A stretch of 64,000 nt of DNA, from contig NZ_JBHRTA010000038.1 in NCBI RefSeq assembly GCF_042646065.1, positions 186,001 through 250,000 on the forward strand, in the 5' to 3' direction. The position numbers and the translations under genes are program-made. Positions 34,268 through 42,310 of the stretch are shown piece after piece. The notes below the pieces were generated by a model. The model made no database searches and was not told the DNA's origin. It saw only the letters and a list, made by a program, of their open reading frames with translations. The first letter of the stretch is position 1; each line of letters starts with the position of its first letter. Origin of the DNA: Parapedobacter deserti. Its GTDB lineage: Bacteria; Bacteroidota; Bacteroidia; Sphingobacteriales; Sphingobacteriaceae.

Positions 34268-35263
34268 TTATTGCCCATAGGCCCATTTGAGGTAAACTGA
34301 TCCCCAGGTGAAACCGCCGCCGAAGGCCGCGAGAATGAGGTTGTCGCCTTTCTTTAATTGGTTTTCCCATTCCCACAAACAAAGGGGGATGGTTCCGGCG
34401 GTGGTATTGCCGTAACGTTCGATGTTGACCATCACTTTTTCGTCGCTGAGCCCCATTCGGTCGGCCGTAGCGTCGATGATACGCTTATTTGCCTGGTGGG
34501 GAACAAGCCACGCCACATCATCCGCTGTGAGGTGATTGCGCTCCATGATTTCGGCGGCAACGTCGGCCATGTTAGTCACCGCAAACTTAAAGACGGCACG
34601 TCCTTCTTGGTAAGCATAGTGCATGTCGGCATCGACGGTGGCATGAGACGCTGGGTGCAGCGAGCCACCAGCTTTGATATTCAGATAAGGGCATCCCGAG
34701 CCGTCGCTCTTCAGGATGGAATCCATTACGCCAAGCCCCTCTTCGTTCGGTTCGAGCAATACCGCCCCACATCCATCACCGAATATGATACAGGTAGTGC
34801 GGTCGTTATAGTTGATTATGGACGACATTTTGTCGCCGCCTACCACCAAGACTTTTTTGTGCGTGCCTGATTCAATAAACTTGGCACCTGTGGTCAGCCC
34901 ATAGATAAATCCCGAGCAAGCTGCCTGCAGATCGAAACCCCACGCGTTTACGGCGCCAATTTTATCGGCGAGCAAATTGGCCGTTGCCGGAAAGGGCATG
35001 TCAGGTGTTACGGTGCAGAAGATGATCAATTCGATTTCTTCGGCTCCGATTCCCCGTTTTTCCAGCAAGCCTTTCACAGCAGGTACAGCCATGTCCGAAG
35101 TGGCCTTGCCATCACCCTTGAGTATCCGGCGTTCCTTGATTCCGGTACGTGTAGTTATCCATTCATCATTGGTGTCAACCATCGTTTCGAGTTCTTGATT
35201 GGTCAGGATATAATCCGGTACGTACCCGTTTACGGCCGTGATGGCAGCATGTATTTTAGACAT
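34268..35263 (-). CDS. fabH: 3-oxoacyl-[acyl-carrier-protein] synthase III
   Basis: A 331-residue condensing enzyme that joins acetyl-CoA and malonyl-ACP to start fatty acid chains. The catalytic triad is visible: Cys116 in LQAACSGFIYGL, His in VPHQANKRI and Asn in ERYGNTTAGTIP. It begins six bases after plsX ends, inside the conserved DUF177-rpmF-plsX-fabH cluster. Confidence 0.97.
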   Translation of the reverse strand: MSKIHAAITAVNGYVPDYILTNQELETMVDTNDEWITTRTGIKERRILKGDGKATSDMAVPAVKGLLEKRGIGAEEIELIIFCTVTPDMPFPATANLLADKIGAVNAWGFDLQAACSGFIYGLTTGAKFIESGTHKKVLVVGGDKMSSIINYNDRTTCIIFGDGCGAVLLEPNEEGLGVMDSILKSDGSGCPYLNIKAGGSLHPASHATVDADMHYAYQEGRAVFKFAVTNMADVAAEIMERNHLTADDVAWLVPHQANKRIIDATADRMGLSDEKVMVNIERYGNTTAGTIPLCLWEWENQLKKGDNLILAAFGGGFTWGSVYLKWAYGQ

Positions 35264-35269
35264 ATAGTG

Positions 35270-36208
35270 TTAGTTGAAAGCAGATTTGATTTTTTCGACG
35301 ATGTTGGATTCGACCATGTTTCTGGATAGCAGCACCATGTTTTTGATGGCTTCAGGGCTGGAGATGCCATGGCCGATGATCACCGGGGCATTTACCCCCA
35401 ATATAGGACTTCCGCCGTACTGCTCATAATTGAAGCGCTCAAAGAACGGGTCGTCGAGCCCCTTCTGCCGCGTGAGCATATAGAATGATTCGGCCATCTT
35501 GAGTACCACGTTGCCAGCAAATCCGTCACATACGATGACATCGGCTTTGTCGTCAAACAACTCACGGCCTTCTATATTCCCTATGAAAGTAATGCGGTCA
35601 TTTTCTTTTAGGAGCGGATGGGCAGCGAGGGTAAGCATGTTGCCCTTTTCTGCTTCTTCGCCGATATTCAGCAGGCCAACCGTTGGTTTTTGAATGCCAT
35701 AGACATGTTCAGCTAACAGGCTGCCAAGCAGTCCGAACTGCGGCAGCATTTCAGGCTTACAGTCGGCATTTGCGCCGACGTCAAGGAGGATGCCGAAGCC
35801 GCTTTTGACCTTGGGTACGTTGGTGGCGATGGCCGGACGGATTACGCCCGGGATGGTTTTAACGCTGAACACCGCTCCCACGAGCATCGCCCCGGTATTG
35901 CCTGCAGAAGCGAATGAATCGATCGCTCCCTCTTTCAGTAGTTGAAAACCCCGGCTAATGCTTGAATCAGGCTTTTGCGCGATTGCCTTTGTCGGGTGCT
36001 CGCTCATGCCAATGGTGTCAGGGGCGTGTATGTATTCAAAAAAAGCAGGGTTTTCCCCTGCTTGTTCGATGTGTTGCTTAGCAATGTCTTGGTCACCAAT
36101 GAGTACGATCTGCTGGTTTTCTGCAAGTAGCTTTGAAGCCAATATGGCTCCTGCTATCGTTGCTTTCGGCGCAAAATCTCCACCCGATATGTCTAACCCA
36201 ATCTTCAT
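35270..36208 (-). CDS. plsX: Phosphate acyltransferase PlsX
   Basis: A 312-residue enzyme that makes acyl-phosphate from acyl-ACP for phospholipid synthesis. Marks are MKIGLDISGGDFAPKATI (N-terminal glycine-rich turn), SFASAGNTGAMLVGAVF, LDVGANADCKPEML and VIVCDGFAGNVVLKMAE. Its place between rpmF and fabH is the classic arrangement linking ribosome and lipid synthesis. Confidence 0.97.
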   Translation of the reverse strand: MKIGLDISGGDFAPKATIAGAILASKLLAENQQIVLIGDQDIAKQHIEQAGENPAFFEYIHAPDTIGMSEHPTKAIAQKPDSSISRGFQLLKEGAIDSFASAGNTGAMLVGAVFSVKTIPGVIRPAIATNVPKVKSGFGILLDVGANADCKPEMLPQFGLLGSLLAEHVYGIQKPTVGLLNIGEEAEKGNMLTLAAHPLLKENDRITFIGNIEGRELFDDKADVIVCDGFAGNVVLKMAESFYMLTRQKGLDDPFFERFNYEQYGGSPILGVNAPVIIGHGISSPEAIKNMVLLSRNMVESNIVEKIKSAFN

Positions 36209-36245
36209 CCGTTATTATTTCTAATCCAATAATACGCAAAAACAC

Positions 36246-36284
36246 CCCAAAGTAACGTATAAAAAATCAGTTACACGTTATGGG
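36246..36284. repeat. Hairpin in the rpmF-plsX gap
   Basis: TAACGTATAA (36253-36262) pairs with TTACACGTTA (36271-36280) with one mismatch, flanked by CCC and GGG that could extend the stem. The 101-base gap between rpmF and plsX otherwise holds nothing. It lacks a good T run, so it is more likely an RNA-processing or stability element than a terminator. Confidence 0.4.
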
Positions 36285-36309
36285 ATGTTCAATTTCTTGA
36301 AAGATCAAT

Positions 36310-36501
36310 TTAGACGGAAGCAGTGTTTTCGATGATTAGTTTACCGTTGTAATATAGGTTGCCATCTACTAAGTATGCGCGGTGGGGCAGGTGCACCGCT
36401 CCTGTTTCCTTGCAGGTTGCCAAGGTTGGTCGCTCGGCTTTATAGTGTGTCCTTCTTTTGTCCCTCCGCGATTTGGAGGTTTTACGTTTTGGATGTGCCA
36501 T
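36310..36501 (-). CDS. rpmF: 50S ribosomal protein L32
   Basis: A 63-residue L32 protein with the family start MAHPKRKTSKSRRDKRRTHY. Only one cysteine remains (LATCKETGAVHLPH), so the zinc-binding CxxC pairs of some L32 forms are absent and this is the zinc-free type. It lies 15 bases after the DUF177 gene, with which it is nearly always linked in bacteria. Confidence 0.97.
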   Translation of the reverse strand: MAHPKRKTSKSRRDKRRTHYKAERPTLATCKETGAVHLPHRAYLVDGNLYYNGKLIIENTASV

Positions 36502-36516
36502 CTCGTATTGTTGTTA

Positions 36517-37080
36517 TTAATTTTTGTTGTACTTTATGTTCTTTAATGCATCCCAACGGGGATCTGTCTGTTCTTCTTTTTTTTCTTCTTCTTTTTCTCC
36601 ATCTCCTTGCTCAGGTGCCAGCTCATTTAGTTTGGCTACGACCGCTGAATCGCAGGAAATGTTTTCGCCCTGCTTGTTGCACCTCGCATAATACGGCACA
36701 GAGACATTGATGTATTCATACAGTAGGTTGGCGAGGTCCAATTCATGCTCGTGTTTGGCCAGCACCAAAATTTCCTCGGTGCTTTCGACCATGTCCTCGT
36801 CCATAAATTTGACAATCAACCTTTCTTCGATGTCCGTCTTCGACGGAAAGGCGGATAAGCACACGTCACAGGTCAGCGCAATGGTGCCGGTGATGTGGAA
36901 CTTAAGTACCATCATGTTTTCCTGCTTCTGCAGGCTGACAGCTGCCTTCAGCGTGCCATCTTTCACGATGGAGTATTCATAGCAATCAAAGAACGCTTTG
37001 TCAATGGTAAACTCGAAGTCATGTTTACCTATACTCAACCCCGTAAAGGGAACCCGATATTGCTTCAAATAATTCACCAT
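36517..37080 (-). CDS. DUF177 (YceD-like) protein
   Basis: A 187-residue member of the DUF177 family, conserved beside rpmF and thought to take part in 23S rRNA accumulation or 50S assembly. Visible marks are FEFTIDKAFFDCYEYS, the CDVCLSAF cysteine pair and a second Cys region around YARCNKQGENISC, with an acidic/Lys-rich C-terminal tail (GDGEKEEEKKEEQTDPRWDAL). First gene of the rpmF-plsX-fabH unit. Confidence 0.92.
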   Translation of the reverse strand: MVNYLKQYRVPFTGLSIGKHDFEFTIDKAFFDCYEYSIVKDGTLKAAVSLQKQENMMVLKFHITGTIALTCDVCLSAFPSKTDIEERLIVKFMDEDMVESTEEILVLAKHEHELDLANLLYEYINVSVPYYARCNKQGENISCDSAVVAKLNELAPEQGDGEKEEEKKEEQTDPRWDALKNIKYNKN

Positions 37081-37096
37081 CCCACAATTGAGCCTG

Positions 37097-37104
37097 CAAA
37101 AGTA
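37097..37104 (-). promoter_or_regulatory. Promoter -7 box for DUF177-rpmF-plsX-fabH
   Basis: TACTTTTG followed by C on the minus strand, 16 bases before the DUF177 ATG at 37080, a full match to TAnnTTTG. The opposite strand of the same 161-base gap carries a weaker TTTG (about 37186) and TAATTTAG (about 37211) pair for the dienelactone hydrolase gene. Confidence 0.5.
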
Positions 37105-37241
37105 AATATAAAATATCAGATATGAAAGTTTTTTGTAGCAGGTTGTTTGTCACCTTTGTCTCCGTCGCGCCACTGCAATCTTCGTATTTGGCAATCCCGC
37201 GGATTTGCACTAATTTAGCGTAAACACTCAGACATTGGATT

Positions 37242-38093
37242 ATGGACCAGAAAATCATTAACCTTTATGACCAGTATACGCACAGTCAGCTTACCCGCAA
37301 GGAGTTTATGAAGCGGCTTGCTATGCTGGCGGGCAGCACGGCAGCGGCTACCGCATTGCTTCCGCTGCTGCAGAACAATTATGCCGCGGCGGCACCATTC
37401 CAAAGCGGCGACATCACCTCGGAAGACATCACCTATCCAGGCGTGGACGGCGATGTGAAGGCGGTATTGGCTAAGCCGAAGGGCAAGAGCGGGATCGGTG
37501 GCGTGGTGGTCATCCACGAAAATCGGGGACTGAACTCGCACATCATCGATGTGACCAAGCGGGTGGCCGCTGAAGGCTTCGTGGCGCTCGGAGTGGATGC
37601 GCTCTCACCCTTCGGTGGTACTCCTGCCGATGAAGACAAAGGGCGTGAGCTGATTGGCAAACTCGACATGGAGAAGACGGTAGGAAACTATATGAACGGG
37701 CTCGATTTCCTGCGTGATCTAGGCAGCACTAACGGTAACGTAGGGTGTGTGGGCTTTTGCTGGGGAGGGGCAATGGCCGGGCGCCTTGCTGTGAACGACC
37801 CTGAATTGCAGGCATCAGTGGCGTATTACGGCGGCCAGCCTGACGCGGTCGATGTGCCGAAGATCAAAGCCAGCTTGATGCTGCATTACGCTGCGCTCGA
37901 TGAGCGCATCAACGCGGGCGTCCCTGCGTATGAGAAAGCGCTAAAAGCGAATGGTATCGATTATCAGCTGTTCATGTATGAGGGAGTGAACCACGCGTTC
38001 AATAACGACACCTCACCGACCAGGTACGATGAAGCCGCCGCAAAGCTGGCATGGGAGCGGACGATCGGTTTCCTTAAGAACAAGCTGGGGTAG
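37242..38093 (+). CDS. Dienelactone hydrolase family protein, probably exported
   Basis: A 283-residue alpha/beta-hydrolase of the dienelactone hydrolase family. The nucleophile is Cys173 in GFCWGGAMAG; the helper Glu93 lies in IHENRG, an acid in AALDERI and the His in GVNHAF. The N-terminus (TRKEFMKRLAMLAGSTAAATALL) is a Tat-like or Sec signal with Arg-Lys in place of Arg-Arg. Members hydrolyse lactones and esters; the natural substrate is unknown. Its 3' end overlaps the convergent queH by 20 bases. Confidence 0.92.
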   Translation: MDQKIINLYDQYTHSQLTRKEFMKRLAMLAGSTAAATALLPLLQNNYAAAAPFQSGDITSEDITYPGVDGDVKAVLAKPKGKSGIGGVVVIHENRGLNSHIIDVTKRVAAEGFVALGVDALSPFGGTPADEDKGRELIGKLDMEKTVGNYMNGLDFLRDLGSTNGNVGCVGFCWGGAMAGRLAVNDPELQASVAYYGGQPDAVDVPKIKASLMLHYAALDERINAGVPAYEKALKANGIDYQLFMYEGVNHAFNNDTSPTRYDEAAAKLAWERTIGFLKNKLG

Positions 38094-38751
38094 CGCCTTC
38101 GTCTCCATAGTAGTTCTTTCCGATTTCGATCCGCTCGCGGCCATTCTGAAGCCGCCAATGGTTCGTATCGCGAAGGGAATATGCACAACCGCAGTATTCC
38201 TGCATATAAAACTGCTCGCGCTTGCTGATTTCAAGCATCCGCGATGACCCGCCTTTCTTGCGCCAATTGTACGTCCAGTAGGTAATGCCCGGGTAGTGGC
38301 CGGCAGCGCGCTCACCGCAATCGTTGATCTGCTCAAAATTTTTCCAGCGGGAGATACCCAAGGAGCTGGTGATGATGGGAAAGCCGTTTTCATAGGCATA
38401 CAGCGCCGTGCGTTCAAAGCGCATATCAAAGCACATAGTACAGCGGATGCCGCGCTCGGGCTCATGTTCCATCCCTTTAGCGCGGGCAAACCAGTTGTCC
38501 ACATCGTAGTCGGCATCCACGAACGGAATGCCATGTTTCTCAGCAAACCGGATATTCTCCTCCTTGCGCAGGTCGTACTCCTTGCGCGGATGGATATTGG
38601 GGTTGTAAAAATAGATGGTAAAATCGATATCCGAAGCAATAAGGGCTTCCATTACCTCGCCTGAACACGGTGCGCAGCAGGAGTGCAGCAACAGTTTTTT
38701 TTCGCCGTTCGGCAGTTCCAGTTTTTCCCTTTTTAACCCCGTATTTTCCAT
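38074..38751 (-). CDS. queH: Epoxyqueuosine reductase QueH
   Basis: A 225-residue DUF208-type protein that reduces epoxyqueuosine to queuosine in tRNA, the cobalamin-independent alternative to QueG. Iron-sulfur and metal ligands are visible: LLHSCCAPCSGEV (Cys25, Cys26, Cys29), RGIRCTMCFDMR, and a C-terminal EYCGCAYS. Other conserved parts are YNPNIHPRKEYDLR and TSSLGISRWKN. The C-terminal seven codons overlap the convergent hydrolase gene. It has its own promoter box in the divergent gap. Confidence 0.93.
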   Translation of the reverse strand: MENTGLKREKLELPNGEKKLLLHSCCAPCSGEVMEALIASDIDFTIYFYNPNIHPRKEYDLRKEENIRFAEKHGIPFVDADYDVDNWFARAKGMEHEPERGIRCTMCFDMRFERTALYAYENGFPIITSSLGISRWKNFEQINDCGERAAGHYPGITYWTYNWRKKGGSSRMLEISKREQFYMQEYCGCAYSLRDTNHWRLQNGRERIEIGKNYYGDEGATPACS

Positions 38752-38773
38752 CTTACAATCAGCTTTATGGACG

Positions 38774-38781
38774 CAAAATTA
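38774..38781 (-). promoter_or_regulatory. Promoter -7 box for queH
   Basis: TAATTTTG followed by C on the minus strand, 22 bases before the queH ATG; full match to TAnnTTTG. Confidence 0.45.
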
Positions 38782-38914
38782 ACGATAATGGTGGAGTATT
38801 GCAAGTGATCTGTCGGTACTGCCTCGCACTTCATCCCTTAACTTGCGGGTTTTACCCGGCGCTATAACAGCGATTTGGTCTTTTCATATCCCCGGCATGC
38901 TCATGATTTTTTCA

Positions 38915-38922
38915 TACCTTTG
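38915..38922 (+). promoter_or_regulatory. Promoter -7 box for the beta-propeller lipoprotein gene
   Basis: TACCTTTG followed by C, 16 bases before the ATG at 38939. Full match to TAnnTTTG. The -33 region is not recognisable. Confidence 0.5.
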
Positions 38923-38938
38923 CGCAAAACCCCTTTGG

Positions 38939-40042
38939 ATGAAGAAGTCGTTCGGTTTTTCAATGGCAGTGTTTGCCGTGCTGTTGCTCTTCAGTGCATG
39001 CATGCGTAATGACGATGAACCCGAATTTCCCCGGAGGCCGATAGCGCGGTTGTATGTATCGATTGAGGATTACCAGCGCGATGCATCACAGGACCCGATA
39101 AATAACGTCGTGCTGATCGATCCGGCGGATACCCTTGATTTGCCGATAGCGTTGAACTACAACGCAGGGGCTCTTGCCGGTGCAGGCATACACTTCAATC
39201 CTTTTCTCGGCCGGCTGCTTCAAGCAGGATATTCTCACCCGGGTATGGTAGACACAACCATCCGCTTGATGACAGTAGGGGAGCTGGGTACATTGGCAGC
39301 TTCGGGCAGGGTCGGGTATCGGGAGCTGACCGCGATGCGTGGGATCGCCTATCATCACCCTTCCGAGATGATGTACGTGGCAAACAACGCCACGCCGACT
39401 GCTATTTACGGCTTTTACAGACCGAGGAATCAGAATGGTTTTACCAGGCCACGAAAGTTGCTTCAGTTAGGGGCTGACATGCGTCCATGGGGAATGGTGC
39501 TGTGGAAAGACAGTCTGCTCGTGTCCAATGCGACGCCAAACAACGGCGGCGTATCGTTATATGGGAACTTCGCAGCAACTGACTCCGTTGAAACGAATTT
39601 CCCCGCGCTGTCTACCATAAAGATCCAAGGCGCTACGGCGATCCGGGGCATTGCCTTTGTCGACTCACTGGACTTATTGGTGCTTGCTGATTTCGGTACG
39701 AATGATAATGAGGGTAACCCGGTTGCGGATGGCCGAATATATATCGTTGAGGGAATCAAGGCTCATCTCGCCACTCCTTCGGCAACAGTAGTGCCGACAC
39801 GTACCATCAGTGGGGCATTGACCGGATTGGTCGGTCCTGTTGACGTGGCCATCGATCCAAGGGGTAGCGCAGATCGGCGGACGATTTTCGTGGCAGACCG
39901 TGACGAGGGGAAGATTTCACGGTTCAAGCTCTCTGCCAACGGGAACGTAGCGCCCGAAGCTACCGTCGTATTGGATGAAACGGGCAACAGACGCAGGCCA
40001 TTCGGTATTTTTTTGGATGTGCGGGGAGTCGCCCAGCAGTAG
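38939..40042 (+). CDS. Lipoprotein with a predicted beta-propeller, function unknown
   Basis: A 367-residue protein. The start at 38939 gives MKKSFGFSMAVFAVLLLFSAC with lipid-anchored Cys21; the open frame extends upstream but would place 32 unrelated residues in front, across the promoter box. The body has repeated blades of the NHL/lactonase kind: RGIAYHHPSEMMYVANN, RGIAFVDSLDLLVLADFG, VDVAIDPRGSADRRTIFVAD followed by GKISRFKL. Such propellers bind ligands or hydrolyse lactones, but no catalytic residues can be assigned. It ends six bases from the convergent SirB1-like gene. Confidence 0.75.
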   Translation: MKKSFGFSMAVFAVLLLFSACMRNDDEPEFPRRPIARLYVSIEDYQRDASQDPINNVVLIDPADTLDLPIALNYNAGALAGAGIHFNPFLGRLLQAGYSHPGMVDTTIRLMTVGELGTLAASGRVGYRELTAMRGIAYHHPSEMMYVANNATPTAIYGFYRPRNQNGFTRPRKLLQLGADMRPWGMVLWKDSLLVSNATPNNGGVSLYGNFAATDSVETNFPALSTIKIQGATAIRGIAFVDSLDLLVLADFGTNDNEGNPVADGRIYIVEGIKAHLATPSATVVPTRTISGALTGLVGPVDVAIDPRGSADRRTIFVADRDEGKISRFKLSANGNVAPEATVVLDETGNRRRPFGIFLDVRGVAQQ

Positions 40043-40047
40043 CCTGA

Positions 40048-40902
40048 TCATTCAAGCACCTGCAGCAGCCTGTTGATTTCCTCAGTTTTTGCCGTATTCC
40101 CGGCCTGTGAGTAAGAGGTCACCAGATTACGGAGCACCCGGGTGATGATATCGAGATTACTGCAGGGCAGCACAAACTGGTCACTCGGGGCGAGGTTGAG
40201 CTGCTTGAGGAATGCGATGACGTCGTGCCGTCCGAAAATCTGACCCCGGTTGAATGCGTTGATGTAGAACAGGATGCCATGCTTATTTTGCACCGGCGTA
40301 TGGTCTTCGGTGTATGCAAGAATGAAATGCTTGGGCAGGTTTACGCCATAAATCGGTATATCCAGCTTTTGGGCTACAATGCTATAAACGCAAGCCAGTA
40401 AGATGGGGTTGCCCCGCCGGCTTTCCAGTACCTGGCCAATATACGAGTTCTGCGGATCGTGGTAATTGCTGGTATTGCCGGAGAATCCATGAACGTTGTA
40501 GATGATGTTGTTAAGCAAACGGACCTTTTCCACTGCGCTCATGCTGTAAATCATCTCCAGCCAGGCGTCGCGTTTAATGGATTCGATCTGATTGATAATT
40601 TTTTGCTCATCCACATCTGGGTATTGGTATTTGTTGACGATAATCAAGCCCTGAAGAAGGTCAAATGAGCCGCTCACCTTCCAAAGCTCCAGCTCCTGCA
40701 GCACATCTTCAAATTGGATTTTATGGATAAGGTTCTCTATACGGGTTTGCAGCATCACATCGAAAGACTGCTCCCATACCGATTCCAGCCGGCTGATGAC
40801 TTCGGGCCCGATGGTTATCAGCTTCTGCTCGACATGCCGGAACACCTCGGCATCTGGATCGTCGAGTAACTTGATTAATGAAACCAGCTCTTTCTCATTC
40901 AT
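40048..40902 (-). CDS. SirB1-like transglutaminase-fold protein
   Basis: A 284-residue protein of the SirB1/transglutaminase-like family (DUF family with a DxxNSYIGQVLE-type segment). Residues about 130-200 contain NSYIGQVLESRRGNPILLACVYSIVAQKL and GVNLPKHFILAY in separate conserved blocks, the usual signature, with Cys and His in the places of a transglutaminase-like pair. The N-terminal 100 residues are helical, HEAT-like. The function is unsettled. The -7 box lies five bases before the ATG, so the mRNA may be leaderless. Confidence 0.85.
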   Translation of the reverse strand: MNEKELVSLIKLLDDPDAEVFRHVEQKLITIGPEVISRLESVWEQSFDVMLQTRIENLIHKIQFEDVLQELELWKVSGSFDLLQGLIIVNKYQYPDVDEQKIINQIESIKRDAWLEMIYSMSAVEKVRLLNNIIYNVHGFSGNTSNYHDPQNSYIGQVLESRRGNPILLACVYSIVAQKLDIPIYGVNLPKHFILAYTEDHTPVQNKHGILFYINAFNRGQIFGRHDVIAFLKQLNLAPSDQFVLPCSNLDIITRVLRNLVTSYSQAGNTAKTEEINRLLQVLE

Positions 40903-40907
40903 TAATA

Positions 40908-40915
40908 CAAAGCTA
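40908..40915 (-). promoter_or_regulatory. Promoter -7 box for the SirB1-like gene, leaderless arrangement
   Basis: TAGCTTTG on the minus strand ends five bases before the ATG at 40902, so transcription should begin at or next to the start codon. Confidence 0.5.
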
Positions 40916-41037
40916 CGAAATTTCTAATCATTTCCGAACAATGCCCAGGCGAAGTATGAGGATAACCGGTCGAAAAGGGCGGATGCCGGACGTCCAATTA
41001 TACCAGCCCGTCCGTTCGCCGGTCGGCATAATGTCGC

Positions 41038-41045
41038 TATCTTTG
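41038..41045 (+). promoter_or_regulatory. Promoter -7 box for the methyltransferase-like gene, leaderless arrangement
   Basis: TATCTTTG followed by CCCGC and the ATG at 41051. The distance of five bases from box to ATG leaves no room for a ribosome-binding leader. Confidence 0.5.
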
Positions 41046-41050
41046 CCCGC

Positions 41051-41530
41051 ATGTGCCGTTTGCGTTTTTACTGGGACTGTTGTATTCATTTCGTCTTAGC
41101 CAAGTCGCGGCATGGTACGCACTCGCCCTTCGTTTATCGATTGGTGGATGAGGTGATTTACGCCAGGCAACGGATGGGCGAGCCGAAAAATAAGGTAAAG
41201 CGGTTGATTGCACGGCTTGCCTACAGATTCAGTGCCCAGCACGTATATGAATTCGGTGCCGGACTGCCATGTGGCCCATTGGATTTCGTTGTCGCTGAGG
41301 CGAAAAATCCAGAGCTCTTAAGTCACCAGCTTTGGCAATATTGGCACGCACTGCATCACGGGAGTGTACTGATCGTTCTGGACATTTATCGTGATGAAAG
41401 AATGAAACGATTGTGGCAGGCTATCAAGCGCAAGCCCGAGGTAACGGTCACCGTAGATCTTTTTCATGCCGGCCTCGTGTTTTTTCATCCGGGACAAGCC
41501 AAGGAAGATTTTAAGATCAGGTATTATTGA
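41051..41530 (+). pseudogene. Shortened SAM-methyltransferase-like protein lacking the SAM-binding core
   Basis: A 159-residue frame. Its first 40 residues (LAKSRHGTHSPFVYRLVDEV) and its last 60 (SVLIVLDIYRDERMKRLW, VTVTVDLFHAGLVFFHPGQ, FKIRYY) match the two ends of a Bacteroidota O-methyltransferase-like family whose members are usually about 240 residues. The middle, which in relatives holds the glycine-rich SAM site and the GNH catalytic region, is reduced to FGAGLPCGPLDFVVAEAKN. The reading frame is intact, so it is either an in-frame deletion remnant or a repurposed short protein. Residues normally DDIYWS are here LDIYRD. The family link comes from memory and has not been aligned. The ATG at 41051 is fixed by the promoter box five bases upstream. 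Confidence 0.55.
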
Positions 41531-41617
41531 TGAAGCATTACATAGCATCGCTACGCCTTTTACAGCGCATATCCACTACCTACCCGCACCCCAAGTATTC
41601 AATATCCGTTTCGCGCT

Positions 41618-42151
41618 ATGTATGCTTCTATGCCTTATTCATGGCTCTCTCTGTGGCTCAACCCGTACACTAATTTTCTATGGTTGACATATTCGATATC
41701 CGTCAAAGTGGTCATATCGCCGGCGCTGGAGATTGAGCTGCCTGTCCTTGGTACCGGTAATTTCAAATGGCCGGAGCGGGGTGCCGAAGCGTTTCTTCTT
41801 GTCCGATGTCTTAGCATGGATGCCGAGGCCTTGTCGCTTGACGTGTATGCCCTGGAATCATTGGCCTTACATAACGGCGGTAAAAGTCAGCCAACGAGAA
41901 AGGCAACCGTGCAGGTCGGTGATATGGAAGGCCGGGTGGTCGTGGTGGCTATCGGGGTGTCGTTCCTCCGTACAGATAGCGAGGGATTGGATCCACTGAT
42001 CAGCCACAACCGCCAATATTATGCAGCCCAATTGTTGTAGGCCGCGGCGATTAAGGACGGGAAGGTGGTTGATCTTCGGAAAAAAGAAGAGGAGAACAAT
42101 ACCCCTAAACACTTGATGCAAGACGAAGCCCAACTGATCAAGTGGGAGTAG
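41618..42151 (+). pseudogene. Amber-interrupted reading frame, probable pseudogene
   Basis: A frame from ATG 41618 codes for 140 residues up to TAG (42038-42040), and continues in the same frame for 36 more sensible residues (AAAIKDGKVVDLRKKEEEN ... LIKWE) to a second TAG at 42149-42151. The first part (VVISPALEIELPVLGTGN ... ATVQVGDMEGRVVVVAIGVS ... SHNRQYYAAQ) looks like a beta-rich domain and weakly recalls the C-terminal half of DUF6266-type proteins of this phylum, which I hold with low confidence. No clear start, promoter or partner is seen. Together with the shortened methyltransferase next to it, this is a stretch of gene decay. Confidence 0.4.
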
Positions 42152-42207
42152 AGGCCGGGCATGCCAGTATCGTGCCGCTAAGACAAAATTATAATTGTAA
42201 CGTAAAA

Positions 42208-42250
42208 GTTGCATATACTGACGGTATAAATTGCGATGTTAGTATGCAAC
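42208..42250. repeat. Inverted repeat upstream of the metalloprotease gene
   Basis: GTTGCATA (42208-42215) and TATGCAAC (42243-42250) are perfect inverted arms 27 bases apart, with a smaller TATAC/GTATA repeat inside. They lie 61 bases before the ATG and could form a regulator site or an mRNA hairpin. Confidence 0.35.
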
Positions 42251-42310
42251 TAACTCAGGTCTTTGGCGTCTTATGAAAAAGGGCGTGCCTTGGGCTCCAA
42301 AGGCCACCAC

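Noticed and set aside
36241..36300. Possible riboswitch or L32-type leader before plsX
   Set aside because: Only one imperfect hairpin is seen and no known consensus is recognised; recorded only as a repeat.
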